8,203 nucleotides of DNA, from contig JAUHWJ010000061.1 of NCBI GenBank assembly GCA_030424705.1, positions 1 through 8,203 on the forward strand, written 5' to 3'. The position numbers were made by a program, and so were the translations under genes. This DNA is from Alphaproteobacteria bacterium (GTDB taxonomy: Bacteria; Pseudomonadota; Alphaproteobacteria; Rhodobacterales; Rhodobacteraceae). Position 1 is the stretch's first letter. The number at the start of each line of letters is the position of its first letter. Below the pieces are notes generated by a model. The model ran no database searches, was not told the origin of the DNA, and was given only the letters and a program-made list of their open reading frames with translations. Shown piece by piece: positions 1 through 5,762 of this stretch.

Positions 1-37
1 GTCCGGCGCGATAGGAATTCAGCCTGTCCGACGCCAT
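1..37 (-). CDS. trpB: Tryptophan synthase beta subunit, N-terminal end only
   Basis: Twelve codons are visible, reading MASDRLNSYRAG, before the window edge. Alphaproteobacterial TrpB commonly begins with a short Asn-Ser-(Phe/Tyr)-x-(Ala/Thr)-Gly stretch followed by Pro-Asp-Glu, and trpB usually lies downstream of trpF, so the match and position agree. TrpB condenses indole with serine using pyridoxal phosphate. The start is well supported: the minus strand carries GGAGG (46-42) four bases before the ATG at 37-35, in a run of G. With so few residues another gene cannot be ruled out. Confidence 0.7.
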   Translation of the reverse strand, partial: MASDRLNSYRAG

Positions 38-163
38 CGCGCCTCCCCCCTTCCAGAGTTTCCGGGAACGGGGCTCTTTAGCGCCTTGTTCCGGCGGCGT
101 CGATAGGGCGGATCGGCCGGGGAGGCCGGTCGCACCTGGCGCGGACGAATGGGGCCGGCCCGC

Positions 164-185
164 TTTCTCGCCAACCGTCGAGAAA
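164..185. repeat. Inverted repeat with 7-bp stem
   Basis: TTTCTCG (164-170) and CGAGAAA (179-185) pair perfectly around eight bases; allowing one bulged base extends the stem to GC pairs. It is the hairpin nearest trpB and one of the least GC-rich spots in the region, so it could be a regulator-binding site rather than an RNA structure. Confidence 0.4.
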
Positions 186-192
186 AGCCCCC

Positions 193-220
193 GGCTGATC
201 TGACCCGTGTCAGATCAGCC
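193..220 (-). terminator. Long perfect inverted repeat, possible terminator or operator
   Basis: GGCTGATCTGAC (193-204) and GTCAGATCAGCC (209-220) are exact 12-bp complements around a four-base loop. The stem has mixed composition, so chance is unlikely. On the minus strand it is followed by GGGGGC and then four T (186-183), so it could end the hydrolase transcript, although the T-run is six bases from the stem. The same symmetry would suit a dimeric regulator. It directly abuts the 221-247 repeat. Confidence 0.55.
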
Positions 221-258
221 CGCGCCCGCCGCCCCCCGGCGGGCGCGAGTCCGCGCCC
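221..258. repeat. Two overlapping, mutually exclusive hairpins
   Basis: CGCGCCCGCCG (221-231) pairs perfectly with CGGCGGGCGCG (237-247), an 11-bp stem with a five-C loop. The same GGGCGCG (241-247) can instead pair with CGCGCCC (252-258), a 7-bp stem around AGTC. Only one pairing can form at a time. The arrangement resembles the alternative structures of attenuators, though the 11-bp form should be clearly more stable, and low sequence complexity may explain it. Confidence 0.5.
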
Positions 259-291
259 ACCGCGGCGGTCACGGCCTGATCTTCGACGTTC

Positions 292-309
292 GGGGCGGCT
301 TGACGCCCC
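292..309. repeat. Short inverted repeat with 6-bp stem
   Basis: GGGGCG (292-297) and CGCCCC (304-309) pair perfectly around a six-base loop (GCTTGA on the plus strand). On its own it is weak, given the GC content; it is noted as part of the cluster of inverted repeats in this region. Confidence 0.35.
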
Positions 310-345
310 TCGCCCTGCGGCTTTCGCCTCCGGGCGACGGCCTCT

Positions 346-368
346 GCGACCTTCCCCCGGAAGGTCGC
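346..368. repeat. Inverted repeat with 10-bp perfect stem
   Basis: GCGACCTTCC (346-355) and GGAAGGTCGC (359-368) are exact reverse complements around three bases. It lies 53 bases after the serine hydrolase stop. No T-run follows on either strand, so it may be a factor-dependent terminator, an RNA 3'-end stabiliser or an operator. Confidence 0.6.
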
Positions 369-421
369 TGATCGAGGCCGGGGACAGGAATGGAGATCGC
401 GAGCCAGCGAAGGCCGCTCCG

Positions 422-1582
422 TCACCCCAGTTCCTTGTAAACCGCCCGCTCCACCGCGTCGTAGATCGCAAGGCAGTTCGGGTCCACGAACGGCAGATGC
501 TGGAGCATGATCACGCAGGCCACGCCCGCCGCCGGGTCGAACCAGTAATGCGTGTTCAGCACCCCCGCCCAGCTCTGCGAGCCCGCCCGGCGCTTCCCCG
601 GAATGTCCTTCGTGTTCATCAGGCAGGCGAGGGAGAACTTGTTCTCCTGCTCGGGGAAGAAATCGACATCGGCGGAGAGCGGCGGCGCGACTGAGGTCAT
701 CTTGCCGACCGAAAGATCGCCGATCTGGTTCGCGCAGACCATGGCCGCAATCTCCGGCTTCAGCACGATCTCCCCGTCCAGCGAGCCGTTCTGCATCAGC
801 ATCCGGATGAAGCGCAGGTAATCCGCCCCGGTCGTGTAGAGCGCATGGCCCATGCCATAGACTTCCGGGCTCGGCGGCGGCGCGATGTCATAGGGCCCCC
901 AGCCCTCCGCCGTGTGGATATGCGCGCCGACGAGCCGGGGCGCCATGTGCGGCTCCACCTCGAAGCGGGTGTCGCCCATGCCGAGCGGGTCGAACACATG
1001 CGTCTTGCAGAACGCGTCGATCCGCTCCCCCGCGACGGCTTCGACCGCCTGTCCCAGCCAGTCGATCCCGATCCCGTAATCCCACTTCGTCCCCGGCTCG
1101 AACTGAAGCGGATAGGAGAACAGGGAGGCCTTGAGCCCGGAAAGGATCGTCGGCGCCCCCGTCGCCTCCATGTATTTCGGCATGTCCGCGTTCCAGAATT
1201 CGTAGACGAGCCCGGACGTATGCGTGGCGAGATGCCGGATCGTCGCCTTCACCTTCGGCGCGCGGAGGATCGGCTTGCCGCCGGCGTCGAACCCTTCGAG
1301 GAGCTGCACCTTCTTCCAGTCCGGCAGAACCTCCTCCACCGGCGTGTCGAGCGTCAGGAGCCCCATCTCCACCGCCTTCGCCGCGGCGACGGCGCCCACG
1401 GCCTTCGTCATCGAGAAGGCGCGGAACACCGAGTCGTTCGTCATCGGCTCGGCCTGGCCGAGCGCGCGGACGCCGGCCGCATTCTCGTAGACCACCCCGT
1501 CGCGCGTCGCGACGGAGACGACGAGGCCCGGCGTGCGGCCCTCGGAAACGGCGGATTCGAGTATGGCGTCGAGCGATTTCAT
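422..1582 (-). CDS. Serine hydrolase of the beta-lactamase / class C penicillin-binding-protein fold
   Basis: This 386-residue protein belongs to the beta-lactamase-related family (Pfam Beta-lactamase type), which includes EstB-like esterases and D-aminopeptidases. The nucleophile motif SMTK gives Ser57 and Lys60. Tyr169 in WDYGIGIDWLG matches the second catalytic motif (YxN/YxS position). HATHTSGL-type sequence is present at 117-125 (HLATHTSGL). The third motif KTG is replaced by a WAG-like segment (338-340), common in the esterase branch. There is no signal peptide, so it is probably cytoplasmic, which argues against true beta-lactamase activity. The ATG has a strong GGGAGGAG site. It lies 42 bases after trpF, so it may be cotranscribed. 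The substrate cannot be told; an ester is my best guess. Confidence 0.88.
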   Translation of the reverse strand: MKSLDAILESAVSEGRTPGLVVSVATRDGVVYENAAGVRALGQAEPMTNDSVFRAFSMTKAVGAVAAAKAVEMGLLTLDTPVEEVLPDWKKVQLLEGFDAGGKPILRAPKVKATIRHLATHTSGLVYEFWNADMPKYMEATGAPTILSGLKASLFSYPLQFEPGTKWDYGIGIDWLGQAVEAVAGERIDAFCKTHVFDPLGMGDTRFEVEPHMAPRLVGAHIHTAEGWGPYDIAPPPSPEVYGMGHALYTTGADYLRFIRMLMQNGSLDGEIVLKPEIAAMVCANQIGDLSVGKMTSVAPPLSADVDFFPEQENKFSLACLMNTKDIPGKRRAGSQSWAGVLNTHYWFDPAAGVACVIMLQHLPFVDPNCLAIYDAVERAVYKELG

Positions 1583-1589
1583 CGCGGCT

Positions 1590-1609
1590 CCTCCCTGTCT
1601 TGCGGGAGG
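1590..1609 (-). promoter_or_regulatory. Hairpin overlapping the serine hydrolase ribosome-binding site
   Basis: In the 42-base gap after trpF, CCTCCC (minus strand, 1609-1604) can pair with GGGAGG (1595-1590) around an eight-base loop. The 3' arm forms most of the Shine-Dalgarno sequence of the hydrolase (GGGAGGAG, five bases before the ATG). When folded, it would hide the ribosome-binding site; ribosomes finishing trpF would not cover it fully. The pairing is seen directly; the regulatory effect is inferred. Confidence 0.5.
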
Positions 1610-1624
1610 CTGCCGGAACCCGCC

Positions 1625-2278
1625 TCAGGAGTCGAGCGCCGCCTTCACGAAGGCGCGGATCAGGTCAGGGTCCTTCTCCCCCGGTGCGCGCTCGACGCCG
1701 GAGGAGACGTCCACCTGAACCGCGCCGGTCAGCCGCATCGCCTCCGCCACGGTGAAGGGCGTGAGCCCGCCGGCCAGCATCCAGGGCTTCCGCCAGCTCC
1801 GCCCCGCGACGAGCCGCCAGTCGAAGGCGAGCCCGTTGCCGCCGGGCAGGGCGACGCCCCCGGGCGGCTTCGCGTCGATCAGGAGCTGGTCCGCCGCGCC
1901 CGCCGCCGCCTCCCATTCGTCGATCTTGGCGAGGTCATCCGGCCCCGCTAGGCCGAGCGCCTTCATCACCGGCAGCCCCGCACGGGCGCGGACAGCGCGC
2001 GCCCGCGCCGGCGTCTCCCGCCCGTGGAGCTGGATCATGTCGATGGGGAGCGCGGCGATCCGGTCCACCAGCGCATCGTCCGCGTCCACCACGAGCGCGA
2101 CCTTCACCAAACCCGGCGGCGCGAGCGCGGCGAGCGCGCCGGCCTCCTCTACGCTCACGTTGCGGGGCGATTTCGGGAAGAAGACAAATCCGAGATAGCG
2201 CGCGCCGGCGGAGGAAGCCGCCTCCACGCCCTCCCGCGTGCGGAGGCCGCATATCTTCACCGCCGCGGCGCGGGGCAT
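1625..2278 (-). CDS. trpF: Phosphoribosylanthranilate isomerase
   Basis: This 217-residue cytosolic (beta/alpha)8-barrel enzyme converts N-(5'-phosphoribosyl)anthranilate to the ribulose form in tryptophan synthesis. The catalytic cysteine is in VKICGLRT (Cys10) and the catalytic aspartate in LLIDAK (Asp135). Other family signatures are [11 protein letters not shown] (30-40), IQLHG (82-86), MLAGGLTP (167-174) and the phosphate-binding end VDVSSGVE (189-196). Length is normal. The ATG at 2278 puts the KICG strand at the proper distance; the open frame continues upstream through lapA, but that extension has no family similarity. It starts five bases after the lapA stop without a good Shine-Dalgarno sequence, so translation is probably coupled. 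In related bacteria trpB usually follows; here a hydrolase gene intervenes. Confidence 0.97.
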   Translation of the reverse strand: MPRAAAVKICGLRTREGVEAASSAGARYLGFVFFPKSPRNVSVEEAGALAALAPPGLVKVALVVDADDALVDRIAALPIDMIQLHGRETPARARAVRARAGLPVMKALGLAGPDDLAKIDEWEAAAGAADQLLIDAKPPGGVALPGGNGLAFDWRLVAGRSWRKPWMLAGGLTPFTVAEAMRLTGAVQVDVSSGVERAPGEKDPDLIRAFVKAALDS

Positions 2279-2283
2279 CGCGG

Positions 2284-2619
2284 TCAGCGGGAGGGGAGCG
2301 CCGGCAGGTCCTCGCCCTTCTCTTCCGCGAGCGCGTCGACCTTGGCGCGGAGCGCCGCAGCCTCCTTCCGCGCCTGCCGCGCCGTGCGGCGGATGCGCCC
2401 CTCGCGCGCCCATTCGCGCGCCGCGCCGAGCAGGAAGCCGACGAGCCCGCAGAAAAGCCCGAAGATGAAAAGCGGCAGCGTCGCCTCCGGCGCGGCGGCG
2501 ACGCCGTAATCGGAAAGGTCAGGCCACGCCCGCACCGACACGGGCCCGCTATTGGCGACGGAGAGCACGCCGATCACGAGCGCGAAGAGAAAGACGAAGA
2601 GGAATTTCAGCCGGCGCAC
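2284..2619 (-). CDS. lapA: LapA (DUF1049) family inner-membrane protein
   Basis: This 111-residue protein has a first membrane helix at about residues 4-22 ([19 protein letters not shown]), a short proline-containing loop, and a second helix at about 46-67 ([18 protein letters not shown]). A charged cytoplasmic tail (70-104), rich in Arg, Ala and Glu, probably forms a coiled coil. This is the layout of LapA/DUF1049; in E. coli LapA works with LapB in lipopolysaccharide assembly and control of LpxC turnover. I see no lapB nearby, so the role in this organism is inferred from family. The GTG start is chosen for its AGGAGG five bases upstream; an ATG six codons earlier is possible. The stop lies five bases before trpF, indicating cotranscription. 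Confidence 0.82.
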   Translation of the reverse strand: MRRLKFLFVFLFALVIGVLSVANSGPVSVRAWPDLSDYGVAAAPEATLPLFIFGLFCGLVGFLLGAAREWAREGRIRRTARQARKEAAALRAKVDALAEEKGEDLPALPSR

Positions 2620-2624
2620 CGCGC

Positions 2625-2630
2625 CCTCCT
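2625..2630 (-). promoter_or_regulatory. Ribosome-binding site deciding the lapA start
   Basis: The minus strand reads AGGAGG here, a full match to the Shine-Dalgarno consensus, five bases before GTG at 2619-2617. The alternative ATG at 2637-2635 lies upstream of this motif and has no recognisable ribosome-binding site before it. This favours the GTG start. Confidence 0.75.
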
Positions 2631-2643
2631 TCAGCATCGATGC

Positions 2644-2660
2644 GACGGGCGGCGCCCGTC
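2644..2660 (-). repeat. Hairpin at the ihfB stop codon
   Basis: GACGGGC and GCCCGTC (7-bp perfect stem, three-base loop) surround the end of ihfB; the stop codon at 2661-2659 sits at its edge. No T-run follows, and the lapA ribosome-binding site (2630-2625) remains outside the stem. It may stabilise or process the message between ihfB and lapA, but it may also be chance. Confidence 0.4.
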
Positions 2661-2937
2661 AGCCGTTCATCCGGTCCCGGAGGTCCTTGCCCGTCTTGAA
2701 GAAGGGCGCTCGCTTCTCCGGCACGTCCACGGATTCCCCCGTCCGGGGGTTGCGACCGACCCGCGCGTCCCGCTGCTTCACCGAGAAGGCGCCGAAGCCC
2801 CTCAGCTCCACCCGGTCCCCGCGGGAGAGCGCGTCGGCGATCTCGTCAAACACGGCGGCGACGATGCGCTCCACATCCCTCTGGAAGAGATGCGGGTTCT
2901 CATCGGCCAGTTTCTGGATCAGTTCGGACTTGATCAT
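2659..2937 (-). CDS. ihfB: Integration host factor beta subunit
   Basis: This 92-residue nucleoid protein pairs with IHF-alpha to bend DNA sharply, acting in recombination, replication and promoter architecture. The sequence begins [17 protein letters not shown] and contains the [10 protein letters not shown] core (44-53). The DNA-inserting beta-arm GRNPRTG (61-67) carries the intercalating Pro64. The end, [15 protein letters not shown], is typical of the beta chain. A longer open frame extends upstream into the kinase gene, but this ATG has a GGGGA Shine-Dalgarno-like tract five bases before it and gives the family's normal length. It lies 61 bases after the kinase and 39 bases before lapA. 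A position downstream of rpsA is usual for ihfB, apart from the intervening kinase. Confidence 0.97.
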   Translation of the reverse strand: MIKSELIQKLADENPHLFQRDVERIVAAVFDEIADALSRGDRVELRGFGAFSVKQRDARVGRNPRTGESVDVPEKRAPFFKTGKDLRDRMNG

Positions 2938-2981
2938 GCAGGTCCCCGCTACGGATTGCATTCCGTGGGACGAGCATTGCA

Positions 2982-2997
2982 CGGCGGGCGCCCGCCG
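2982..2997 (-). repeat. Perfect 16-bp palindrome between the kinase and ihfB
   Basis: CGGCGGGCGCCCGCCG is a perfect palindrome beginning just after the kinase stop codon, in the 61-base gap before ihfB. As RNA it would fold into a short GC hairpin with a roughly four-base loop. No T-run follows on either strand, so it is not a standard intrinsic terminator. It could shield the 3' end of the kinase message, attenuate read-through into ihfB, or be chance in GC-rich DNA. Confidence 0.45.
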
Positions 2998-2998
2998 G

Positions 2999-5623
2999 TC
3001 AACGCGCGGCGGCCGGCGTCTGTTGCGCCGCGACGGCGCCGAGGGCGGCGGCGCAGGACGCGGCGAGCGCGCCGCGCATGGCCGGCGAGGGCAGGGTCGC
3101 CGCGGCGCCCGGAAAGGGCGCGCCCGCCTCTCCCTCCGGGCCGATGGCGACGAGCGCCGCGCGCGGCGCCGCAAGGCGGAGCGCGGCCATGAGGGCCGCG
3201 CGCGCGGCCTCGTCGGGGAAGGCTCCGGCCTCGACGAGGACGAGGCCGAACGCGCCGCCCGCCCGCGCCGCCATCGCGAGGTCGCGCGCTTCCGTGACGA
3301 CGAGCCCTGCCGCCCGCGCCGTCTCCGCCGTCATGCGCCTGCGCGCGTCCGTAGGGTCGATCAGCAGCGCGGCGCGCCCCGCGACGCGGGGGCAGCGCGG
3401 ATCGGCGGCCGGCGCCGCCACATCGGCCTCGAACTCGACCCAGAAGACGGAGCCGCCTTCCGCCCGCGGCTCGCAGCCGATCCGCGCCTCCATCGCATCC
3501 GCGAGCCGGCTTGCGATGGCGAGGCCGAGCCCCACCCCTTCCTGCGCCCGGCGCGCCGAGCCGTCCGCCTGTTCGAACCGTTCGAAGATCGCCTCGCGCC
3601 GCTCCGGGGCGACCCCGGGCCCCTCGTCCTCGATCGCGAGGCGCACGGCCGCGCGTCCGCCGCGCCCCCCCGATCCGCCGACGAGCCGCGCGGCGAACCC
3701 GACCGCGCCGCGGTCGGAGAACTTCACCGCGTTCTCCGCGAAGACCGAAATGATGCGCAGCAGCCGCGCCTCATCCGCGAAGACCGCTTCCGGCAGCGCC
3801 GGGTCGATCCAGGCGGAAAGCACAAGCCCCTTCGCCCGCGCCGCCCCGGCGATGGAGCCCAGCGCGCCCTCCGCGAACCGCTCGAACGAAAGCGCGCCCG
3901 CCGGCGCCGCCTCGCCGCCCGCCTCCGCCGCGCTGAATTCGAGGATGCGCTCGATCACGCTGGAAAGCCGCGCCGCCGAACTTTCGAGATGCGAAAGAAC
4001 CTCCCGCTGCTCCTGGCTCAGCGACCCGAGCCCGAGGAGCGCGATCGTGCCCGTGACGCCGTTGAGCGGCGTCCGCAGCTCGTGGCTGATCCGGGCGAGG
4101 AACTCCGACTTCGCGGCGTCCGCGGCCTCCGCCGCGTTCCGCGCCCGTTCGAGCTCTTTCTCCCGCCGAAGCCTTTCGGTGATCTCGCGTGAGACGGCGA
4201 CGAAGATCGGCCGCGCGCTCCCGTCCTCCGCCTCCTCCTCCGCCGGTTCGATGTCGATCTCGATCCAGTATGCCTCGCCGCTCTTCGAATAGTTGAGGAT
4301 TTCCGCGCGAATCGGTCGGCGCTCCGCCACGGCGCGGCCGATGGCGGCCCGCGTCTCGGGGTCGGTGTCCGGCCCCTGCAGGATCGCCCCCGGCCTCCTG
4401 CCGATGATCGCCGGGCCGGTATGCCCGGTCAGCCGCTCGAAGGCCGGATTGACCCAGAGCGCGCGGCCCTCCGCATCGGCGATGATGACGGCGTCGTCCG
4501 TCTCCCGCGCGACGATGGCGAGGCGGCGGGTGAGCGCGCGGCTTTCGGCCAGTTTCGCCTCCGCCGCGCGCTCCGCCGTGATGTCGCGGAGCGCGACGAC
4601 GATCTCTTCCGTCGCCCCGTCGCGCCGCCTCAGCGGCACGAACCGCGCCGCGCGCCAGCGGGCGCCCTCGCCATCGCCCTTGAGCAGCACCGGGATGAGC
4701 GCCTCCCCCGCGCCCGAGGCCGCCGCGCGGAAAGCCTCCGCATCCTTCGGCTCCGGGTCGAGGATGTCGGCCAGCGTCAGGAGCCGCCGCCGCGGCGCGT
4801 CGAGGCCGGTGGCGCGCACAAAGGCGCCGTTCGCCCAGCGGAGGCCGCCGTCCGGCCCGGCCGCGATCACCTCCTCCCCGAGGGCGAGCGCCGCGCGCCC
4901 GGCCCGCGCCGCGGCGCGCGCGGTCCTGAGCTGCCGGCGCGCCAGTTCCGCCGCCGGCGCCGCGAGCAGGAGCGCGGCGACCCAGAGGATGCGCTCCAGC
5001 GCTTCGGGGGAGAGGGTGAGGCCCGGCGGGCCGAAGACCGCGGTCGCCGTCGTGCCGGCCACGGAGCCGAAATGCAGCGCCACGACGCCGAGCGAGAAGA
5101 GACCGGCGGCGAGCGTCGGGCTCCCGCTCCCGGCCCGGTGCAGCACCGCCACCGCCGCCGCCGAGAGGCCCGCCGCGGCCAGCGTCGAGCCCGCGACGGC
5201 GAAGGCGTCGAACCCGAGGACGCAGCCTGCGAGACCCAGCATCCCGACATGATGCATCGCGGAGACGGAGAGCCCCGCCGCCGCCCCCGCGGCGAGCCGC
5301 GCCGCCCGCCTCCGCGCCAGCGCCGCGACGACGAGCGAGAGCCCGATCCCGCAGACCGCGAGCGCAGCGGAGCCGAGCGTCTCGAACGTCGCGAAAAGGA
5401 GCGGCGCGTCGGGCCGGTAGCCGAGCATGGCGACGAAATGCGTCGTCCAGACGCCGGCTCCCGCCCCCGCGATCACGAGCAGGAATCGCCAGGGCCGCGC
5501 CCCCTCCGGATAGCGGAGCTCGGCCAGTTCGCCGAAGACGAAGACGGAGGAGAGGAGGCATATCGCCGCCGCCGCGAGAACAGGGAGGAGCGAATGCGGA
5601 GCGCCCAGAATGTCGATCAGCAT
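2999..5623 (-). CDS. MHYT-PAS-PAS membrane sensor histidine kinase with degenerate receiver domain
   Basis: This 874-residue inner-membrane kinase should autophosphorylate on a histidine in response to a sensed signal. Residues about 10-225 are a multi-pass membrane region with three MHYT-like motifs: TTHFVAM (60-66), AMHHVGM (122-128) and ALHFGSV (182-188). MHYT domains are proposed to bind metal or small gases. PAS domains follow at about 245-350 and 368-485; the second has a LOV-like [10 protein letters not shown] segment but no reactive cysteine. HisKA carries SHELRTP with His514. The HATPase domain shows Asn631 (ENAVKF), the G1 box DEGPG (666-670), the F box IFERFEQAD (679-687) and the G2 box GVGLGL (696-701). 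The first N-box Asn is replaced (VFAEN). Residues about 750-868 resemble a receiver but have Glu798 at the phospho-Asp position and lack the Thr/Ser and Lys. No partner regulator is adjacent. Ligand and output are unknown. Confidence 0.9.
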   Translation of the reverse strand: MLIDILGAPHSLLPVLAAAAICLLSSVFVFGELAELRYPEGARPWRFLLVIAGAGAGVWTTHFVAMLGYRPDAPLLFATFETLGSAALAVCGIGLSLVVAALARRRAARLAAGAAAGLSVSAMHHVGMLGLAGCVLGFDAFAVAGSTLAAAGLSAAAVAVLHRAGSGSPTLAAGLFSLGVVALHFGSVAGTTATAVFGPPGLTLSPEALERILWVAALLLAAPAAELARRQLRTARAAARAGRAALALGEEVIAAGPDGGLRWANGAFVRATGLDAPRRRLLTLADILDPEPKDAEAFRAAASGAGEALIPVLLKGDGEGARWRAARFVPLRRRDGATEEIVVALRDITAERAAEAKLAESRALTRRLAIVARETDDAVIIADAEGRALWVNPAFERLTGHTGPAIIGRRPGAILQGPDTDPETRAAIGRAVAERRPIRAEILNYSKSGEAYWIEIDIEPAEEEAEDGSARPIFVAVSREITERLRREKELERARNAAEAADAAKSEFLARISHELRTPLNGVTGTIALLGLGSLSQEQREVLSHLESSAARLSSVIERILEFSAAEAGGEAAPAGALSFERFAEGALGSIAGAARAKGLVLSAWIDPALPEAVFADEARLLRIISVFAENAVKFSDRGAVGFAARLVGGSGGRGGRAAVRLAIEDEGPGVAPERREAIFERFEQADGSARRAQEGVGLGLAIASRLADAMEARIGCEPRAEGGSVFWVEFEADVAAPAADPRCPRVAGRAALLIDPTDARRRMTAETARAAGLVVTEARDLAMAARAGGAFGLVLVEAGAFPDEAARAALMAALRLAAPRAALVAIGPEGEAGAPFPGAAATLPSPAMRGALAASCAAALGAVAAQQTPAAAR

Positions 5624-5706
5624 GCGATCCCCGCGACGAAAGTCAGGGGGCGGAAACTAGCGGATCGAGGGTTAACGCCGGGCTATCGGCCCCGGCCGGC
5701 GGACGC
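5624..5706 (-). promoter_or_regulatory. Upstream region of the sensor kinase, probable promoter location
   Basis: These 83 bases lie between the rpsA terminator and the kinase ATG, so a promoter for the kinase, and perhaps for ihfB-lapA-trpF, is expected here. The least GC-rich part holds GTTAAC (5671-5676) and TAGTTT (minus strand, near 5660-5655), but no -35/-10 pair at normal spacing stands out. A GGGGA tract lies about five bases before the ATG and may act as a weak ribosome-binding site. The promoter is inferred from context, not from consensus boxes. Confidence 0.35.
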
Positions 5707-5737
5707 AAAAAGGGGGCGGCGCCGCGGCGCCGCCCCC
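5707..5737 (-). terminator. Intrinsic terminator of rpsA
   Basis: Positions 5712-5737 form a perfect 26-bp palindrome of G and C only, giving a stem of about 11 bp around a minimal loop. On the minus strand it is followed at once by five T (5711-5707). It starts 25 bases after the rpsA stop. On the plus strand the palindrome is followed by CTGTCG, with no T-run, so it works only for minus-strand transcription. It implies that the histidine kinase downstream needs its own promoter. Confidence 0.9.
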
Positions 5738-5762
5738 CTGTCGTTCCGGGAAAGACGAGGAC

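Larger units (their letters stand above)
38..421. other. Hairpin-rich intergenic region upstream of trpB
   Basis: These 384 bases separate the hydrolase stop from the probable trpB start. Open frames here are Arg/Pro/Ala-rich artefacts of GC-rich DNA with no ribosome-binding site or recognisable protein. No run of Trp codons suggests a leader peptide. Between 164 and 368 there are at least five perfect inverted repeats, listed separately. The part nearest trpB (38-160) has no strong hairpin; TCGACG and TAAAGA spaced by 17 bases on the minus strand are a very weak promoter candidate. The region probably ends the hydrolase transcript and starts or controls trpB, but that is inference. Confidence 0.6.

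Noticed and set aside
38..100. trpB promoter with TCGACG and TAAAGA boxes
   Set aside because: Only about four and three of six positions match consensus; it is mentioned as weak context but not called.
210..425. Possible trp leader peptide on the minus strand upstream of trpB
   Set aside because: The 71-codon frame has no Trp codons, and it overlaps the end of the hydrolase gene.
149..694. Plus-strand open frame of 181 codons across the hydrolase end and the intergenic region
   Set aside because: Arg/Pro-rich composition typical of antisense frames in GC-rich DNA, no ribosome-binding site, and it overlaps a well-supported gene on the other strand.
422..1582. Beta-lactamase conferring antibiotic resistance
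   Set aside because: No signal peptide and no KTG motif; the WAG-like third motif fits the esterase branch better.
2552..4192. Plus-strand open frame of 546 codons
   Set aside because: It runs antisense to lapA, ihfB and the kinase, is dominated by Arg, Ala and Pro, and shows no domain; it is a shadow of the kinase gene.
4100..4530. Blue-light LOV photoreceptor
   Set aside because: The adduct-forming cysteine is absent, so the domain is called LOV-like PAS only.
3771..5561. Minus-strand open frame of 596 codons inside the kinase
   Set aside because: It is an alternative frame of the kinase with Gly/Arg-rich low-complexity sequence and no family motifs, whereas the kinase frame has all catalytic boxes.
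5671..5676. GTTAAC as a CtrA-type binding half-site upstream of the kinase
   Set aside because: The full TTAA-N7-TTAA pattern is absent; a single six-base palindrome is not enough evidence.
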